Assembly: GCA_034620365.1 (NCBI GenBank)
Contig: JAQGEQ010000192.1
Coordinates: 186,001 to 250,000, forward strand
Direction of reading: 5' to 3'
Length of the DNA stretch: 64,000 bases
Origin: Pegea sp. RAD2-039
Lineage: Eukaryota; Chordata; Thaliacea; Salpida; Salpidae
Shown piece after piece: positions 22,198 to 34,868 of this stretch. Under the pieces are notes generated by a model, which saw nothing but the letters and a program-made list of their open reading frames with translations, made no database searches and was not told the DNA's origin. The translations under genes were made by a program, and so were the position numbers. How positions within the stretch are numbered: the first letter of the stretch is position 1; each line of letters begins with the position of its first letter.

Positions 22198-23635
22198 ATG
22201 AAGATTAAGATAGATCAAATACGAACTTATGATGATGCTGGTTACAGAAGAAGGGCTGCTTGCTTGTGTGTAAGATCAGAATGTGAATCTGAGGTAATAA
22301 TTAGTTGATATTTTTCTCATGAAATTTTAGAACATTAAATTAAAGGTTTTTTTTGGGGGTTTATTTTATATTTAGTTTTATTTGTTATAAAAAATGTGTT
22401 TTTTATTTGCTGTCATCAAAACTAATTAATAAACTTTATTTTTATTTATTTATTTCAATAAATGCGAAGAAGGGTGCTTGAAAAGAGCACCTCTCGCTAA
22501 CACACATTCTCACAAATAACATCTATTTAGTCAAAAATATAGAAAGTAAAAGATGTAACAAATGATAAATGAAGTTAAATTGTTGATTGAAAAAACTATT
22601 TTTAGTTCACTTGTTAATTGTACACTTTCCTCTTCTTGTAGGTGCTATTGGTTTCAAGTAGCAGATGCCAAAACTTATGGGTAGTTCCAGGAGGTGGATT
22701 AGAGCCTGGTGAAGACCCGGCAACAACTGCAGTTCGTGAAGTTGATGAAGAGGTAGCTAATGACATTCATTTGTATTTTAAATTTAAGTCAAGATGTTAT
22801 TGCCGTTGGTAAATATAACTTAACTAAGAGCTCATACCATTAACTATAATTAGCACAAAAGCTCTTTTATGCTCATTGTTGTAGCAACGAACTTTAAAAT
22901 AAAAGAAACTGTGTTTTTAATGATGTACTTGATGTTGTGTATTTGCTTTTTAAGGCTGGAGCTATCGGAAAACTTGGAAGATTATTGGATGTGTTTGAAG
23001 TAGGACAATTAACTTTAAATATTATTCTTGTAACTTTTTTAGTAATTTATTTAACTTTTACAGAATAAAGAAAGAAAAACTAGAACATATGTGTACGTGT
23101 TAGTGGTTGAAAAACTGAAAGATGAATATGATGATAAGATAATTGGACGTGCAAGAAAATGGTTCACATTGTTAGAAGCAACACGCAAATTACAAGAACA
23201 TAAGCCAGTTCAAACACTGTATCTGGAGAAGTTATTACAAGACATGGTAAATTACCTCATTAATATTTGATGATATCTGTCCTTATATCAATAAAATTTG
23301 AATTGTTTTTCTTATAGGATCATGTACAACGTTCAAACCAATGTTTGAAGTACGATCGTTCACAAAATCAGTACGATAAGACGCCTCAATCAGAGACAGC
23401 TGTTCTATTTGACGCACAAATCAAAAATTTGTGTGAAAGTTGTAGAAAAGCTCATGAAAAAATGGTTTTAAAGAATTATAGAAAATTTTATGATCAAAAA
23501 GAAGATGACAAGAAGCTTTACAAAGATCCGATAAATATTTCAAAAGAAAAGACCACAGCAGATGGAGAGGGTAGTAGAGATATCATCGATTATGTCTCTA
23601 ATATTGATATCTCCTCTCCTGTTTTTCTTTCGTAG
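22198..23635 (+). CDS. Diphosphoinositol polyphosphate phosphohydrolase (DIPP/NUDT3-4 type Nudix)
   Basis: Hydrolyses diphosphate groups of inositol pyrophosphates (and dinucleoside polyphosphates in the family). Exons: 22198-22293, 22642-22752, 22955-22999, 23064-23246, 23318-23635; 250 aa, open and in phase. RRRAACLCVRS is the DIPP start region and WVVPGGGLEPGED precedes the Nudix box. The box GX5EX7REUXEEXGU is complete at residues 50-72, with REVDEEAGA split across exons 2 and 3. KLGRLLDVFE and RTYVYVLVVEKL follow the family, as does ARKWFTLLEA. After about residue 145 there is a charged tail of about 100 residues, beyond the roughly 170-180 aa of vertebrate DIPPs; CESCRKAHEKM lies in it. 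An AG acceptor (GATTTAG) ends 10 nt before the ATG. AATAAA at 23847. Intron 1 contains a LINE 3' end. Confidence 0.9.
22437..22560 (-). mobile_element. Solo LINE 3' UTR end in Nudix intron 1
   Basis: Reverse complement of the 3' UTR and TAAA tail of the LINE at about 13309-13436 (matching TGTGTGTTAGCG, CATTTATTG and the AAATAAAT tail). A heavily 5'-truncated insertion in reverse orientation to the host gene. Confidence 0.88.
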
Positions 23636-26600
23636 TCTTTCACCGATTTATTTCTTGAACTAATTCAATCATTATATTATAAAGAAGATAAGAAGTTATC
23701 AAATGCTAATATCTTATTTTCCGAACGCTTTTTGTTGTAGAGCTCAAATTGTTTCTTGTATATTCACTTGAATCAACAATTCTGTGAAAATCTTTGTGAA
23801 AATATTTTTTCCTATTTTTCTTTCACTTCTCGCTGTTTTTTTTGATAATAAAACTTCTTTGTAAGTTGATCCTTGTCTGTCTCTTCATACAATCAACTCC
23901 GCAAACTTACACCCTGACCAAAAATTCCTTAGTAAGATAATATGGCTTTTTTTATATAAGCCCTAGGTAGAGATCTTTTAGCTACTTTTATAAAAAATAA
24001 AACCAAAATATCTGTTTACATTGATAAAAACTAAAATGATTTTAAGAATTTGTTAGACTTGAAAACAAAGAACCCAGTAATTGACCAAAATGGACTTTTT
24101 GCTAATTGGATTTAGAGGGTGGTTTGTGGTAGAATCCAACTGAAAGTAAACCATTAAAATTTCAATGAGTTTTTTAAGGACGTTATTCTAGTTTGTCTTC
24201 CAAGAAAAACTCTAAGTTTTTAAACTGTTGTAATTACAAACAAATGAGGCCATTAATACGATTATATAATATATGCTTTTGTTATAACAAAATTAATGAG
24301 AATAAGCTCAAGTGTTTCATCTGATTGTTAAAGGGTTTTACACTCAACAAAATTGTAAGGTTTGACATTTGTCTAAAAGACGATAAACAAAGAAAAACTT
24401 TTCTTCAAAGTCTAGTTTTTTTTAAGAAATGTTTTTTGTTGACTAATAACTATCAAATTTGAATATCAGATCCTGCAATACAATATATTTCTCTAAATAT
24501 TGAATAAAGAATTAATCAATTTATAAAATTATATTTATAAGAAATGTATATTAAAAACACAAACTGATAAATAGTTTTAAAAATGTTTTTTAAATTATAT
24601 TTAAATTATACAAAAATAAGGAAATGTTTGGGCGATTTTTAAGTAAATATTTTTATTATAAATTAAAACTTTTTAATATTCAAGCATTTTTCTTGACATT
24701 TTCTAAAACTTAATTTGGTTTGTTTGTTTAAAAAGGGAGAAAATTAAATGTTTTCTTAATTTGAACAAACTATTTATAATGAAACGAGTAATAAATGAAG
24801 TAATTTAATTAACTTTTCTTAAAATGTTTATTTCAATTTTCTACTCGATTTTAACATCAATTGAAATAATAACAAACTTTTCATGTTTGAATCAAACGAT
24901 GGCCAGATTATCTTTCCATTAAAAAATTTAATCTTTTACTTTATTCACTTAACTTTGGCAATTTCTATCTTGATCATAGTCAGATTTTAAAAATAAAATT
25001 AAGTAGAAAGTAAATTATTTCAGTTTTTTGTCAACAATAATCAATACCAAGCAAACTTAAGCTTTAAATTTTATCTAATAATCTAGCTTAGATCAACAAA
25101 AAAGTACTTGAAGATAAATGCTCATTTTTTAAGTAAGGAAAAATTAAATCTAATCATTTAAGATACAACTACAGATAAACTAAAAACGTTTCATCTTTAT
25201 AATTTCCAATAATGAACCTCTATATATTCCAAATTATATAATTCAGTACATTTTTAGTAGATATTCAAATTTTTTTTCTTTAATTGTTATTAAATCTCAA
25301 AGTTTTTTAAAAAAGATTAAATTTTTATGGCTTTTTGCAATCACGTTGTTTTAAAACTTTTTAAAAGTTGTAGAAAAGTTTGCACACAGTTCATATAACT
25401 TTAAAAATTGTCTAAAGTACTTTTGGCACACAATTTTATAAAATATTCTCTTAAAGCATATGATTAATAGAGGCTTTGTTGACTAGCTTTTCTTGTTTTA
25501 TCAAAATGTAACAAAGTTTTCTACAACAAATTTCCAACTAAAACAGAAATATTTTGAAGATATTTATTTTTCTAATTTTTAGTCTTAATTTTCAATAGTT
25601 TAGTAAATACAAGAATTTTCTCATAAAACTGTCATACATAAATTACCAACCAGATAAAGAATTTCTCAAATTTACGAAACTTTAAAAAACGACATTTTCT
25701 TATATTTATTTATATTTTGTAAATAAAACTACTTTATTGAATTTATGGAAAAGTTTCATAGAAATCTTTAAATCGGAAATTATTCATTTTATAAAAAAAT
25801 TGGAAACATTGTTTTCAAAAAATACTTTTTTAATGATTTCATCATTTTAATGATTGATTGATATCTTCAAAACATTTTAAAAACTTTTTATTTTCATTCG
25901 ATAAGCTGTTTATAAATTTTTAATGAAAACTTTAAAAAAGTCAACAGATCTAATCAAATTTTAATGAAAAACCGATGAAATTTACTTTTTACTTGTTTAA
26001 AGCTTTAAATTTATAAATTTTTAATAATATGATGTTTATGCTTCAAAGCAAACTTCTTTAAATGAAGTCAAATCGATTTATTCGAATTATGAGTTTCGTT
26101 TTGCTAATAGTAGAAAACCGTTTATGAAAAATACTTACTTTTTATCCAATGAAATCCTTTATAGTTATTTCAATACAAGATAATAAAACACTGACATAAA
26201 GAAATAGTGCTTATCTATTTCTACTTTTAGTACTTTGATCTAACTTTGTTTGCTTATTGGCAACAAAAGGCATACAATAGAACAAGAAAGTTATGAAAAC
26301 ATTAAACAATTTGATTCTTTACTTAAACTTCGAAATATTCAGAGTTACTTTAAACCATTTATATTGGACTAAATGTATCAGTTCACAAAGTTTAAATAAA
26401 TTAATAATTACAACAATTGAATAAAAACTTTCTGACAGCTTTTAATGTTGTTACAAATTGTGTTTGTTAACTTTATTACTTTTAAAATTTGATAATTTTT
26501 TCTTAATCCTTGAAAACTTGTAATTTATGTTGCGTGAACTAGTTGATTGAAATGGACCTTTTACTCAAGAGCTGTTTTTCTAATCAAAAAACTTCTTATA

Positions 26601-27940
26601 ACGATGATTAAACAAAATCTTATCAGTTCTTCTTAAGTGTTTGAAAAGTATTACAAGTACATCTCAATCAAAAATTTCAGAAGCTATTGAAAAATCAAAA
26701 CATATTTACAACATTTTAGCAGTTTAAAGTGAAGAAGAACTCCTAATTTAGCATTTAGGAAATGTTCGGAGAATTTACAAAAAAAAAGAATTAAGTCATT
26801 TATATTAATTTGTGGGAACTTAATTTGTTTTACAATCACAAAATATTGTGGAGCAGAACTTTCATATTGTTAGGATAATTGAATCGTTTAATGATATAAC
26901 AACTTATAGGAAACAAAATCTATTTTATTTGCTCTAAGTATTTGTTTAATGACTTTGGATGGCAAACTAATCGATAAATTTTATGTTTAACTTTTCAGTA
27001 AAGTTTAAAACAAATACTTTTAAGAATGATGAAAAATTTAGAACAAAAAACGTTGTAAGATTATTTTCTATTTTAATTAATAGGCCAACATATTTTGAGT
27101 TATTATTTTTGACTTAAACTTCGGTTACAGCAGTTATTTAAAGTAACTTAGAGATTGATAATGTAAATTGGCAAACAAACCCAACAAGTTGTTCTAAAAG
27201 ATAAAAGACGTCAGAACTTTACCATGGTTCATATATCTATAATTAAATTACAAGATTTGGCGTTCTAAGAAAGAAAGAAAGTATCACAATATTTTATGAA
27301 ACGAAAAAACAACTTTGAAAATGAAAAGAAGGATTACTACTGAAGAAAGTTATAAAACAAAAAGTAAAAAGTTTCAGTACAATCACAAAGAAGTGAAAAA
27401 ACCATATTTATAAGCAGAAGAAAAGTTATTTTTATTTTGGAATAAAAATAACTAAATTTGTTTTCATCACAACTATATGCTTGTAATAACATATGTTTAA
27501 TGTACACATCATTTGAATAAGTCTAAAAAAATCAATTGATTAAACATAGACATGTAAAAAACCATTCTAAAGTTTACAATTATATTGGTTGTATATGATA
27601 AGGTTGTTTTAGTTAACTTTTCATAACATTAATCTAACTCTAAGTTTTCAACAAAAATTTTATTAAAAATCACAATTTCAAAAGTAAAATAATTAATTTT
27701 GAAAAATTATTTTAATACCTTTATTAATATTTTTGAAATTTGAAAATTTAGTTCATCTTAAATCAAACTTATTTGTCATCATAATACATCTATAAAAGTA
27801 GATTACGTTCAAACGATTAATAACTCAACCAATCACATTTGCCAGTGATTGAGGCTGGCTATTTTGTGCCAACTCTATTATTTTTCATGAGCCATGTTAG
27901 CCTCAATTCTAAAATAGTTTTCACTATTAACATCTTACAA
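23636..27940. other. Gene desert, AT-rich
   Basis: About 4.3 kb after the Nudix gene with no open frame of note on either strand. Codon-like structure, tRNA-like arms and clear tandem repeats are absent. TAAA, TTTT and AAAA runs dominate. A small inverted repeat, ATTGAGGCT...AGCCTCAAT, lies near 27849-27907. Confidence 0.5.
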
Positions 27941-28310
27941 TCAAAAAAATTCGATTCGAGCGTTTACAAGATCTCTCCAAGTTAAGTTCAATTAAGTCCT
28001 TGCAATATCCACGTCTTTATTCTGACTTTATCTTACTGTTTGAAATCATTAATGGTTTTTGTCATCTTAACTTCATAGATTGCTATAAAGATCTCCCATA
28101 CGTCCTCAGAGGCTTTCCATTTAAAATTAAATCGCCTCAACAACTTTAATAACACCCAGTGTAGTAACAGCTTTTTTTAAAACGTTATGATAGGGTAACA
28201 AAGGTTTGGAATTCCTTTCCCGGTTCCATTACTTCATCAGAATTTGTCAAATCTTTTAAAATTTTGTTTAAAAAACAAGCTACAGTGTTTCCATTCTTTC
28301 TATATTAATC
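27940..28310 (+). mobile_element. LINE C-terminal fragment of a second family, decayed
   Basis: Broken frames encode pieces such as RGFPFKI and, near the end, RVTKVWNSLPGSITSSESV followed by KILFKKQA. This is the layout of the last block of a non-LTR reverse transcriptase ORF (compare TINTWNQLPSDIV in the first family). Its nucleotide sequence is unlike the 12720 family, so it is a different element. Confidence 0.65.
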
Positions 28311-28639
28311 TTAAACTGTGATGTGATATATTTGAAATTTATATCAGTAAATTATTTTGCGGCTGATGTAAATGTGTTCATTCCCTTATATACCGATATC
28401 ATTCGGCAATACACTGTGTTGTGTGTAGCGTTGCTATTAGTTATTACTAACGAATTGGATAAAGTTCTAAATAAAGAGAAGTTCAAATTTAAAGAATTTA
28501 TTCCAGTTGTTATCGGAGCTTGAAGCTTAACAACTATTAATATATTTTCTTTTTGCTTTTACCTACTATAAATTTAATTAAAATTCTATTCGAATAAGTA
28601 TATTAATTTCTTACAATCACAAAGTTTTTATTAAAAAAT

Positions 28640-29370
28640 AACAACTTTCAGTGCACTTTGGCACGTCTAGCCAAGAACTGTGGTTTGAAAAGTGTCACGG
28701 CAACAAAACAAAGATATCATGATCAGAGATTCATTTATAGATGGATTATCCTCATCAGATATAAGTTGTTCGAGGATAAGACTTTTATATTGATGGTGGC
28801 ACTTAAGTGTCTGGTGCATTGATCAATACTTCAGTGCTAGCAGATCATGTTCCTATTCCTATATAAAGAAACCAAATGAAATTGTTGCTCGTCTTCTACT
28901 ACGAACAGAGAAGTTGAAATCAATCTTTTGAGTTATGAGGTCCACTAAAGGATTTAGCTAAATATATAACAAGTAAAGAAACACGAAGCTATCGTGCCAA
29001 AGGTTCTAGATGTGAGCAAAATCTGCTACGAACAGAGAAGTTGAAGTCTTTCTATAGAAAACTTTCGGTGCACTTTGGCACGTCTAGTCAAGAACTATGA
29101 TTTGAAAAATGTCACGGCATCAGAACATAGAGATCAGAGGTTGAAAGAGAAACTTTAACATTGGAGGAAGTCTTTAACCAAACGGTGAAGGATACCCGGC
29201 AGAACAACTAATTCTTCGGGACGGCAGATTGGTTGAAGCTACAGAAGAAGCTAAAGGAAAGAGCCGCAGTGACTAGCCAAGGGCATGAAGTATTAGGATT
29301 TACTAGATTGTTGGATAAATATATTATTTCTTTCGGTCTAAAGAACAAAGCTTTTCTTAATAGTAAATGA
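28640..29370. repeat. Direct-repeated, decayed element of unknown type
   Basis: Two sequences recur about 130-400 bp apart: CACTTTGGCACGTCTAG with its flank (about 28655-28730 and 29068-29140), and TACGAACAGAGAAGTTGAA (about 28897 and 29026). The part at about 29145-29370 reads as a broken protein frame with VFNQTVKDTRQNN, a stop, then TADWLKLQKKLKERAAV and LLDKYIISFGLK. It looks like the remnant of a mobile element coding region, but I recognise no family. Confidence 0.45.
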
Positions 29371-29734
29371 TATTTGAAAGGATTCTAAATTAAAAATATG
29401 TTTTTAAGGTACATACAGAAAAGTCTAACTTTAGACTGATGTAAAGTTCTAACAGATATTTTTGTTTTATATGATATGTAATTAAACCAATTCTGCTTAG
29501 GTAGTTGACATGATAAGCCCATTTTAGTTTATAGAAGATGATAAATGCTTAATTGGCAGGGCAGTATGCCATTTTATTTATTTAAAAAATCAGATGTTTA
29601 CTTATTGAGTGGTGAAAACATTTATCAGTAGATACAGTTGTCTAGATTGAAGCTAAAGGTCGTTACAACTCTAGATTGAAAGTTAAGTGAGAAGTTAAAA
29701 GTTTAGCATCGTCGACAGAGAACTTTCAGAACCA

Positions 29735-29860
29735 CCTAGAGTTGAATCTCAGCTTGCAATATCATTTGTATAAACATTAAAGAGAAGAGGACCAATAATA
29801 CTGTCTCGAGGAACACCACTAAGGACACAAAGAGAATTTGAAACAGATTTGTCAATGAAG
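29735..29860 (-). mobile_element. LINE reverse transcriptase motif fragment
   Basis: On the minus strand the sequence encodes SGVPRDSIIGPLLFNVYTND, the conserved SGVPQGSxLGPLLF block of non-LTR reverse transcriptases, then a stop. Further upstream on that strand (up to about 30480) weak, broken open frames may be more of the same element. Confidence 0.75.
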
Positions 29861-31380
29861 ATTTTGTCTATCTACTAAAAAATATTTTTTAAGAGTAGGG
29901 TAAATAATTAATAAAATAAATGAAATTGAATCAAGAGTTTATCAAATATCTGTTTAAATGATGTTAGTAGTCAGGTTATTGGTTGATTTTAGAGTGGAGG
30001 CAGCAGTTGACCACCAAAGCATCTTCAAAAAAGTAGTCTATAGTCTTCGGAGAGTTAGTGTGGTGAAAATGAGTCAGAATTTGTTGTGAAATTCAAAGAT
30101 TCGGTAGAAGCTGTTAGTAACAAGAATTCATCGGTAATTTCTATCTCATTTTTTGTGGATATTGATAAAGAGGATTAAAGGTATTTTACACGTTATATAG
30201 AATAGATAAAAACTCAACAAAAATAAGAGATCAGTCGTAGGATTTGGTTTATCTTCAATATTCTGAACGACTATGAAAGTGTCAAAAAGAATAATAATAA
30301 AATTATCTGATAAATTATTATCAAAAATATCTGTTTTTTGCTTCAGGAATAATATTCTTAGAACTGCTGTTGTTAGTGAAGACCCTTTTAAAATCTTCTT
30401 AAAACACAAATTACGTGATAAACTGTTGAAAGAAATTTTAATTTCTTTAACCGTGCAACTTCAATCTCAAATTCCTTATATTTAAGCTTGTAGTTTGCCT
30501 TGTATGAGTTTTCTACTTGAGTTTTTTGTATAAGAGATACTTTTCATTCAACACAAGTTTAACTTGAGGCGGATTTTTGATACGATTAGGTTTTAGTGGA
30601 ACAAACCTTCGAATAGAATTGGTCAGAATCAGTCGTAGAAAGACTGTAAAGACAGCTTAACGTTTACCATGTATATCTAGTTTCTGGAAAATAGATGAGT
30701 GTTAATCACCTCAAAATTAACTTAATAGAATTTATGATTGGAAATAGCTAAGGGGCGTTTGCAGATGAATTAAATTAAAGAAGTAACAACAATAATGGTC
30801 GCGGGTAAAATTGGCCGAGATAAAAAAACAACCTGTTGAATCCTAAGGTTTTAAAAAAATCCCAAATGTTTAATAATAAAATGTTTTTAAAAAATAGTAT
30901 TTTATTTTTTAGTCTCCAAGTTTCGAATATTTTTGATAAAAATAAATTTGTTTATTGGATTTATTCGTTACAAATATCAACTTTTAATTAATTCCAATTT
31001 AACCATCATCAGTTTATTTTGTATCAAATTTATTCTAACTAATTGCTTTAAGAATATAAAAATAAAATAAGCTAACAAATAACAAATTGAATATAAAAAA
31101 TTATATTTTTAATAAATTGGAGTAAACATAGCGAAAGTAAAAAAACAATTAATATCCAATTTAAAAAAATAAAATCTCATATGTTTTGTAACTAAAACAT
31201 AAAAAAGGAAACAATATGAAAAAACAGCAGAGATTTTTAGTGAAGATAGAGTTTTTGTAACAGCTTGTAACATAAGACAAAAATAACTTTTTAAAGAGGT
31301 ATTTTCAACAATAAAAGTTTAAAAATATAAAAACATCAATAAAAATGTTTAATCTTCCCCAAAAAAAGGAGTGAAAACAA
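29861..31380. other. Repeat-like spacer, no intact gene
   Basis: Overlapping opposite-strand frames at 30146-30409 (-) and 30273-30485 (+) are open but match nothing I know and are likely remnants of the adjacent LINE or chance. 30800-31380 is AT-rich and precedes the BTBD9 copy. Confidence 0.4.
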
Positions 31381-32750
31381 ATGATTATCCGAGAAGGACA
31401 ATCTGAAAAAAGTCACAAAACGGATACTCGCGACTTTTGTGACGTCACATTTGTAGTTGGTGGCGAACGCATTCATGCACATCGCATTATTGTTGCGTTT
31501 ACTTACGCGAGCTGCTCTTTGGAGGTTTTAAAGAGTCTCAGCAACAAAACGAAATCGTCATTAAAGGTGTAAATAGTCGCGCGTTTAAGGTGTTGCTAAG
31601 ATACGCGTACACAGGCAAGCTAAAAGTTGGAGTTAGATATTTGTGTTGATATTCTTGTACTTGCTGATTGGTTTGGATGTGAAGATGTTGAAAGATCTGT
31701 TTCAAATTATCTCAAAGACTCTTTAACAATCAGAAACTGTTTCTTCATCTATAATATCGCTCTTCTATACAATCAAAATCAGCTGACGTCACATGCTACT
31801 GATTTCATTGATCGTCATTGTCATGACGACATCGCTTCTACTGGATTACTCAAACTGAGTCTAGATGAAGTGACGTCACTTCTAAGTCGCGACTCTTTCT
31901 GCGTTTAAGAGAAAGTCGTGTTTCGATGTGCGCAGAAATGGTGCGAAGCCAATTTAGTTGATGATGACCCAGACAAAAAAATAAAGCAACAAAAGGTCCT
32001 GTCCACGGTCCGCTTGCCTCTTATCTGTCCAAACGATTTACTGAACGTCATAAGACCCACTGGGTTAGTGTCCCCGGACTCTTTACTCCATGCAGTTAAG
32101 ATCCAGTCCACCGAGCCAGTCAAACAAAACTTACTGTCCACAAGTGTCCTAAGACCAGATGAAAACATCGCGACAATATCCTTCGGTGCATATGTCGTCA
32201 ACAGTCCGCGTTGCTTGGTGATGAGGCCCCTAGTTGGGCATAATTTAATGAACCGGACCATTACACAAACCACGAAATAATGACCTTGGACCAGGGGGGT
32301 GAAGAGTGAGGCATCAAAGTATGTCTGGGACTTCCTTCAATTATCAATTGTATCCGCTTGTTGCTATGGAATGATGATTTAAGATCTTATTCATATCCAA
32401 ACTTCAGTTGATGACTAGACCTGGCAGACAGTTGTGGACCATATAGAAGCTTTTTGTAGGTCGTGGCAAGAACTTCGATTCGAACGTCACGTGGTCAGGT
32501 ACATCCGTGTGGTCGGTACGCGAAGTACAGCGAACAAATATTTCCATTTAGTCGCGCTGCAAGCTTGCTTTAGTAGTGAACCAGTTCAGATGTACCATCA
32601 TTACATCGTTCCTACTACTAATGTGGCCAGTTTGTCCAAATGCGCGAAAGTCGTAAGTCGCGATGCTTTGATCAATAGTGACCAGGTCAATTATGATTGG
32701 GACTCGGGTCACACCTGCCACCAACTAGATAGTTGGTCTATAATATAACT
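31381..32750 (+). pseudogene. BTBD9 homologue, copy 1, intronless and disrupted
   Basis: BTBD9 is a BTB-BACK protein with two discoidin-like (F5/8C-type) domains, thought to be an adaptor for cullin-3 ubiquitin ligases. Reading along the strand: BTB start DFCDVTFVVGGERIHAHRII; a frame break near 31500 followed by remains of the BTB domain in another frame; a second break near 31630; BACK domain (31627-31908, ICVDILVLADWFGCEDVERS); an in-frame TAA at 31906; VRLPLICPNDLLNVIRP and ENIATISFGAY; stop at 32278; then VCLGLPSIINCIRLLLW after a TGA and another break; and CRSWQELRFE with RYIRVVGTRSTANKYFHLVA to about 32730. There are no introns, unlike most neighbours, so it may be a retrocopy. The second discoidin domain is cut off where inverted pieces begin. 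Confidence 0.85.
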
Positions 32751-32760
32751 AGATATTAAT

Positions 32761-32921
32761 TATGATTATCCTTATTCCATAGCAACAACTTCATACTGTG
32801 TAGGACGAATGGTTGGGCCAATTGGACCGTGATAGAGGTGGACTGGATCTTAACTGCATCGAGTAAATAGTCCGAGGACACTAACCCAGTGGGTCTTATG
32901 ACGTTCAGTAGATTGTTGAGA
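32761..32921 (-). repeat. Two inverted BTBD9-unit fragments at the array edge
   Basis: 32761-32834 is the reverse complement of the unit segment around TGGCCCAACCATTCGTCC (as at about 35712). 32838-32921 is the reverse complement of the segment around CATAAGACCCACTGGGTTAG. The second piece carries variants (the TCTCAACGA and GGACTATTTACTC forms) that occur together only in the last unit (38370-38430). Confidence 0.85.
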
Positions 32922-33184
32922 CGATTAATCCAGAATTATGGATTAATTGAAAAGATTCTTTAAATATTTTTTTTTCCACAAATCGAAAAATGTGGTTTGA
33001 TTTTTGATGAATTTTTTCCAGTTTAATTGTTAAAACTTGATGAAGACTTTGAGATACACTTGCTACAATTTCATCTTCATCAATTTCTATGAATAGTTGC
33101 ATCGCGTCGCCAACATCTATTTCATCTTCCTCACTATCCTTCAAGTAAAAACGCGAAAACGCGATTACGTCATCAATAATTGTT

Positions 33185-34200
33185 GAAGAGAAAGTCGTGT
33201 TTCGATGTGCGCAGAAATGGTGCGAAGCCAATTTAGTTGATGATGACCCAGACAAAAAAATAAAGCAACAAAAGGTCCTGTCCACGGTCCGCTTGCCTCT
33301 TATCTGTCCAAACGATTTACTGAACGTCATAAGACCCACTGGGTTAGTGTCCCCGGACTTTTTACTCGATGCAGTTAAGATCCAGTCTACCGAGCCAGTC
33401 AAACAAAACTTACTGTCCAGAGGTGTCCTAAGACCAGATGAAAACATCGCAACAATGTCCTTCGGTGCATATGTCGTCAACAGTTCGCGTTGCTTGGTGA
33501 TGAGGCCCCTAGTTGGGCACAACTTAATGAACCGGACCATTACGCAAACCACGAAATAATGACCTTGGACCAGGGGGGTGAAGAGTGAGGCATCAAAGTA
33601 TGTCTGGGACTTCCTTCAATTATCAATTGTATCCGCTTGTTGCTATGGAATGATGATTTAAGATCTTATTCATATCCAAACTTCAGTTGATGACCAGACC
33701 TGGCAGACAGTTGTGGACCATATAGAAGCTTTTTGTAGGTCGTGGCAAGAACTTCGATTCGAAAGTCACGTGGTCAGGTACATCCGTGTGGTCGGTACGC
33801 GAAGTACAGCGAACAAATATTTCCATTTAGTCGCGCTGCAAGCTTGCTTTAGTAGTGAACCAGTTCAGATGTACCATCATTACATCGTTCCTACTACTAA
33901 TGTGGCCAGTTTGTCCAAATGCGCGAAAGTCGTAAGTCGCGATGCTTTGATCAATAGTGACCAGGTCAATTATGATTGGGACTCGGGTCACACCTGCCAC
34001 CAACTAGACAGTATCATGGTCCAATTGGCCCAACCATTCGTCCTACACAGTATGAAGTTGTTGCTATGGGATAATGATAATCATGATTACAGTTACTACA
34101 TCGAGACTTCATTGGACAATAAGATGTGGACAAAGGTCGTGGACAAAAGAGGCCTGCAAGTCATGGCAACGTTAGGGATGGAGAAATTGTAGTTTTAAAA
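33185..34200 (+). pseudogene. BTBD9 pseudogene segment, array unit 1
   Basis: Begins IVEEKVVFRCAQKWCEAN with GAA where copy 1 has TAA. It stops at 33557-33559, shows the same TGA and frame break between the two discoidin blocks as copy 1, then is open at 33713-34192 through both discoidin parts (DHIEAFCRSWQEL, ENIATMSF-like repeat TTNVASLSKCAKVV, NYDWDSGHTCHQLDS, LLLWDNDNHDYSYYIETS). It loses frame just before the CKSWQR motif. No BTB or BACK part is attached. Confidence 0.85.
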
Positions 34201-34868
34201 CTTGGAAGTAATTTACTATGACGTCATCGACGCGATTTTAATTTGATTTCAGTCGACGACTGCAAGTTGAGATTCCCTTTGATGGTTTCAGCAACTTTTA
34301 AATTAGTTTCTACTGATAATTTACTTGAAGACTGGCCGTCAACTAGCTCTCTACCATCTTAAGTATCTTCTGTTTTGAGGACATCGTAGAAAAAACATTT
34401 GAAGAATTCTACTTTTCTGTTAGTTACAAAGTCCACGTGACTATTCGTTATACTGACAAAAATTTATGTGATTTGATGTCTTTTAAAAACTGGTAATCTA
34501 GTGCTGGTTACTAGATGATAACTGTGAATCTTTCATTGTGTTCACTTTGATTCTTCAAGAGTTTTTGAAGATGAGGAAGATGAAGACAATGATTTAATTG
34601 ACAAGATTCTTCAAGATCGATTAATCCAGAATTATGGACGAAATTCTTTAAATTTTTTTCCACAAATCGAAAAATGTGGTTTGATTTTTGATGAATTTTT
34701 TCCAGTTTAATTGTTAAAACTTGATGAAGACTTTGAGATACACTTGCTACAATTTCATCTTCATCAATTTCTATGAATATTTGCATCGCGTCGCCAACAT
34801 CTATTTCATCTTCCTCACTATCCTTCAAGTAAAAACGCGAAAACGCGATTACGTCATCAATAATTGTT

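Noticed and set aside
28323..28522. 66-codon frame containing a hydrophobic stretch (VLCVALLLVITNELDKVL)
   Set aside because: Follows directly on a decayed LINE, with no splice context or family match; kept out for lack of support.
31905..32273. Minus-strand frame opposite BTBD9 copy 1
   Set aside because: Mirror of the BTBD9 coding segment; the plus frame has the family motifs. Only the non-BTBD9 part of the antisense frame in the array units is kept as a question.
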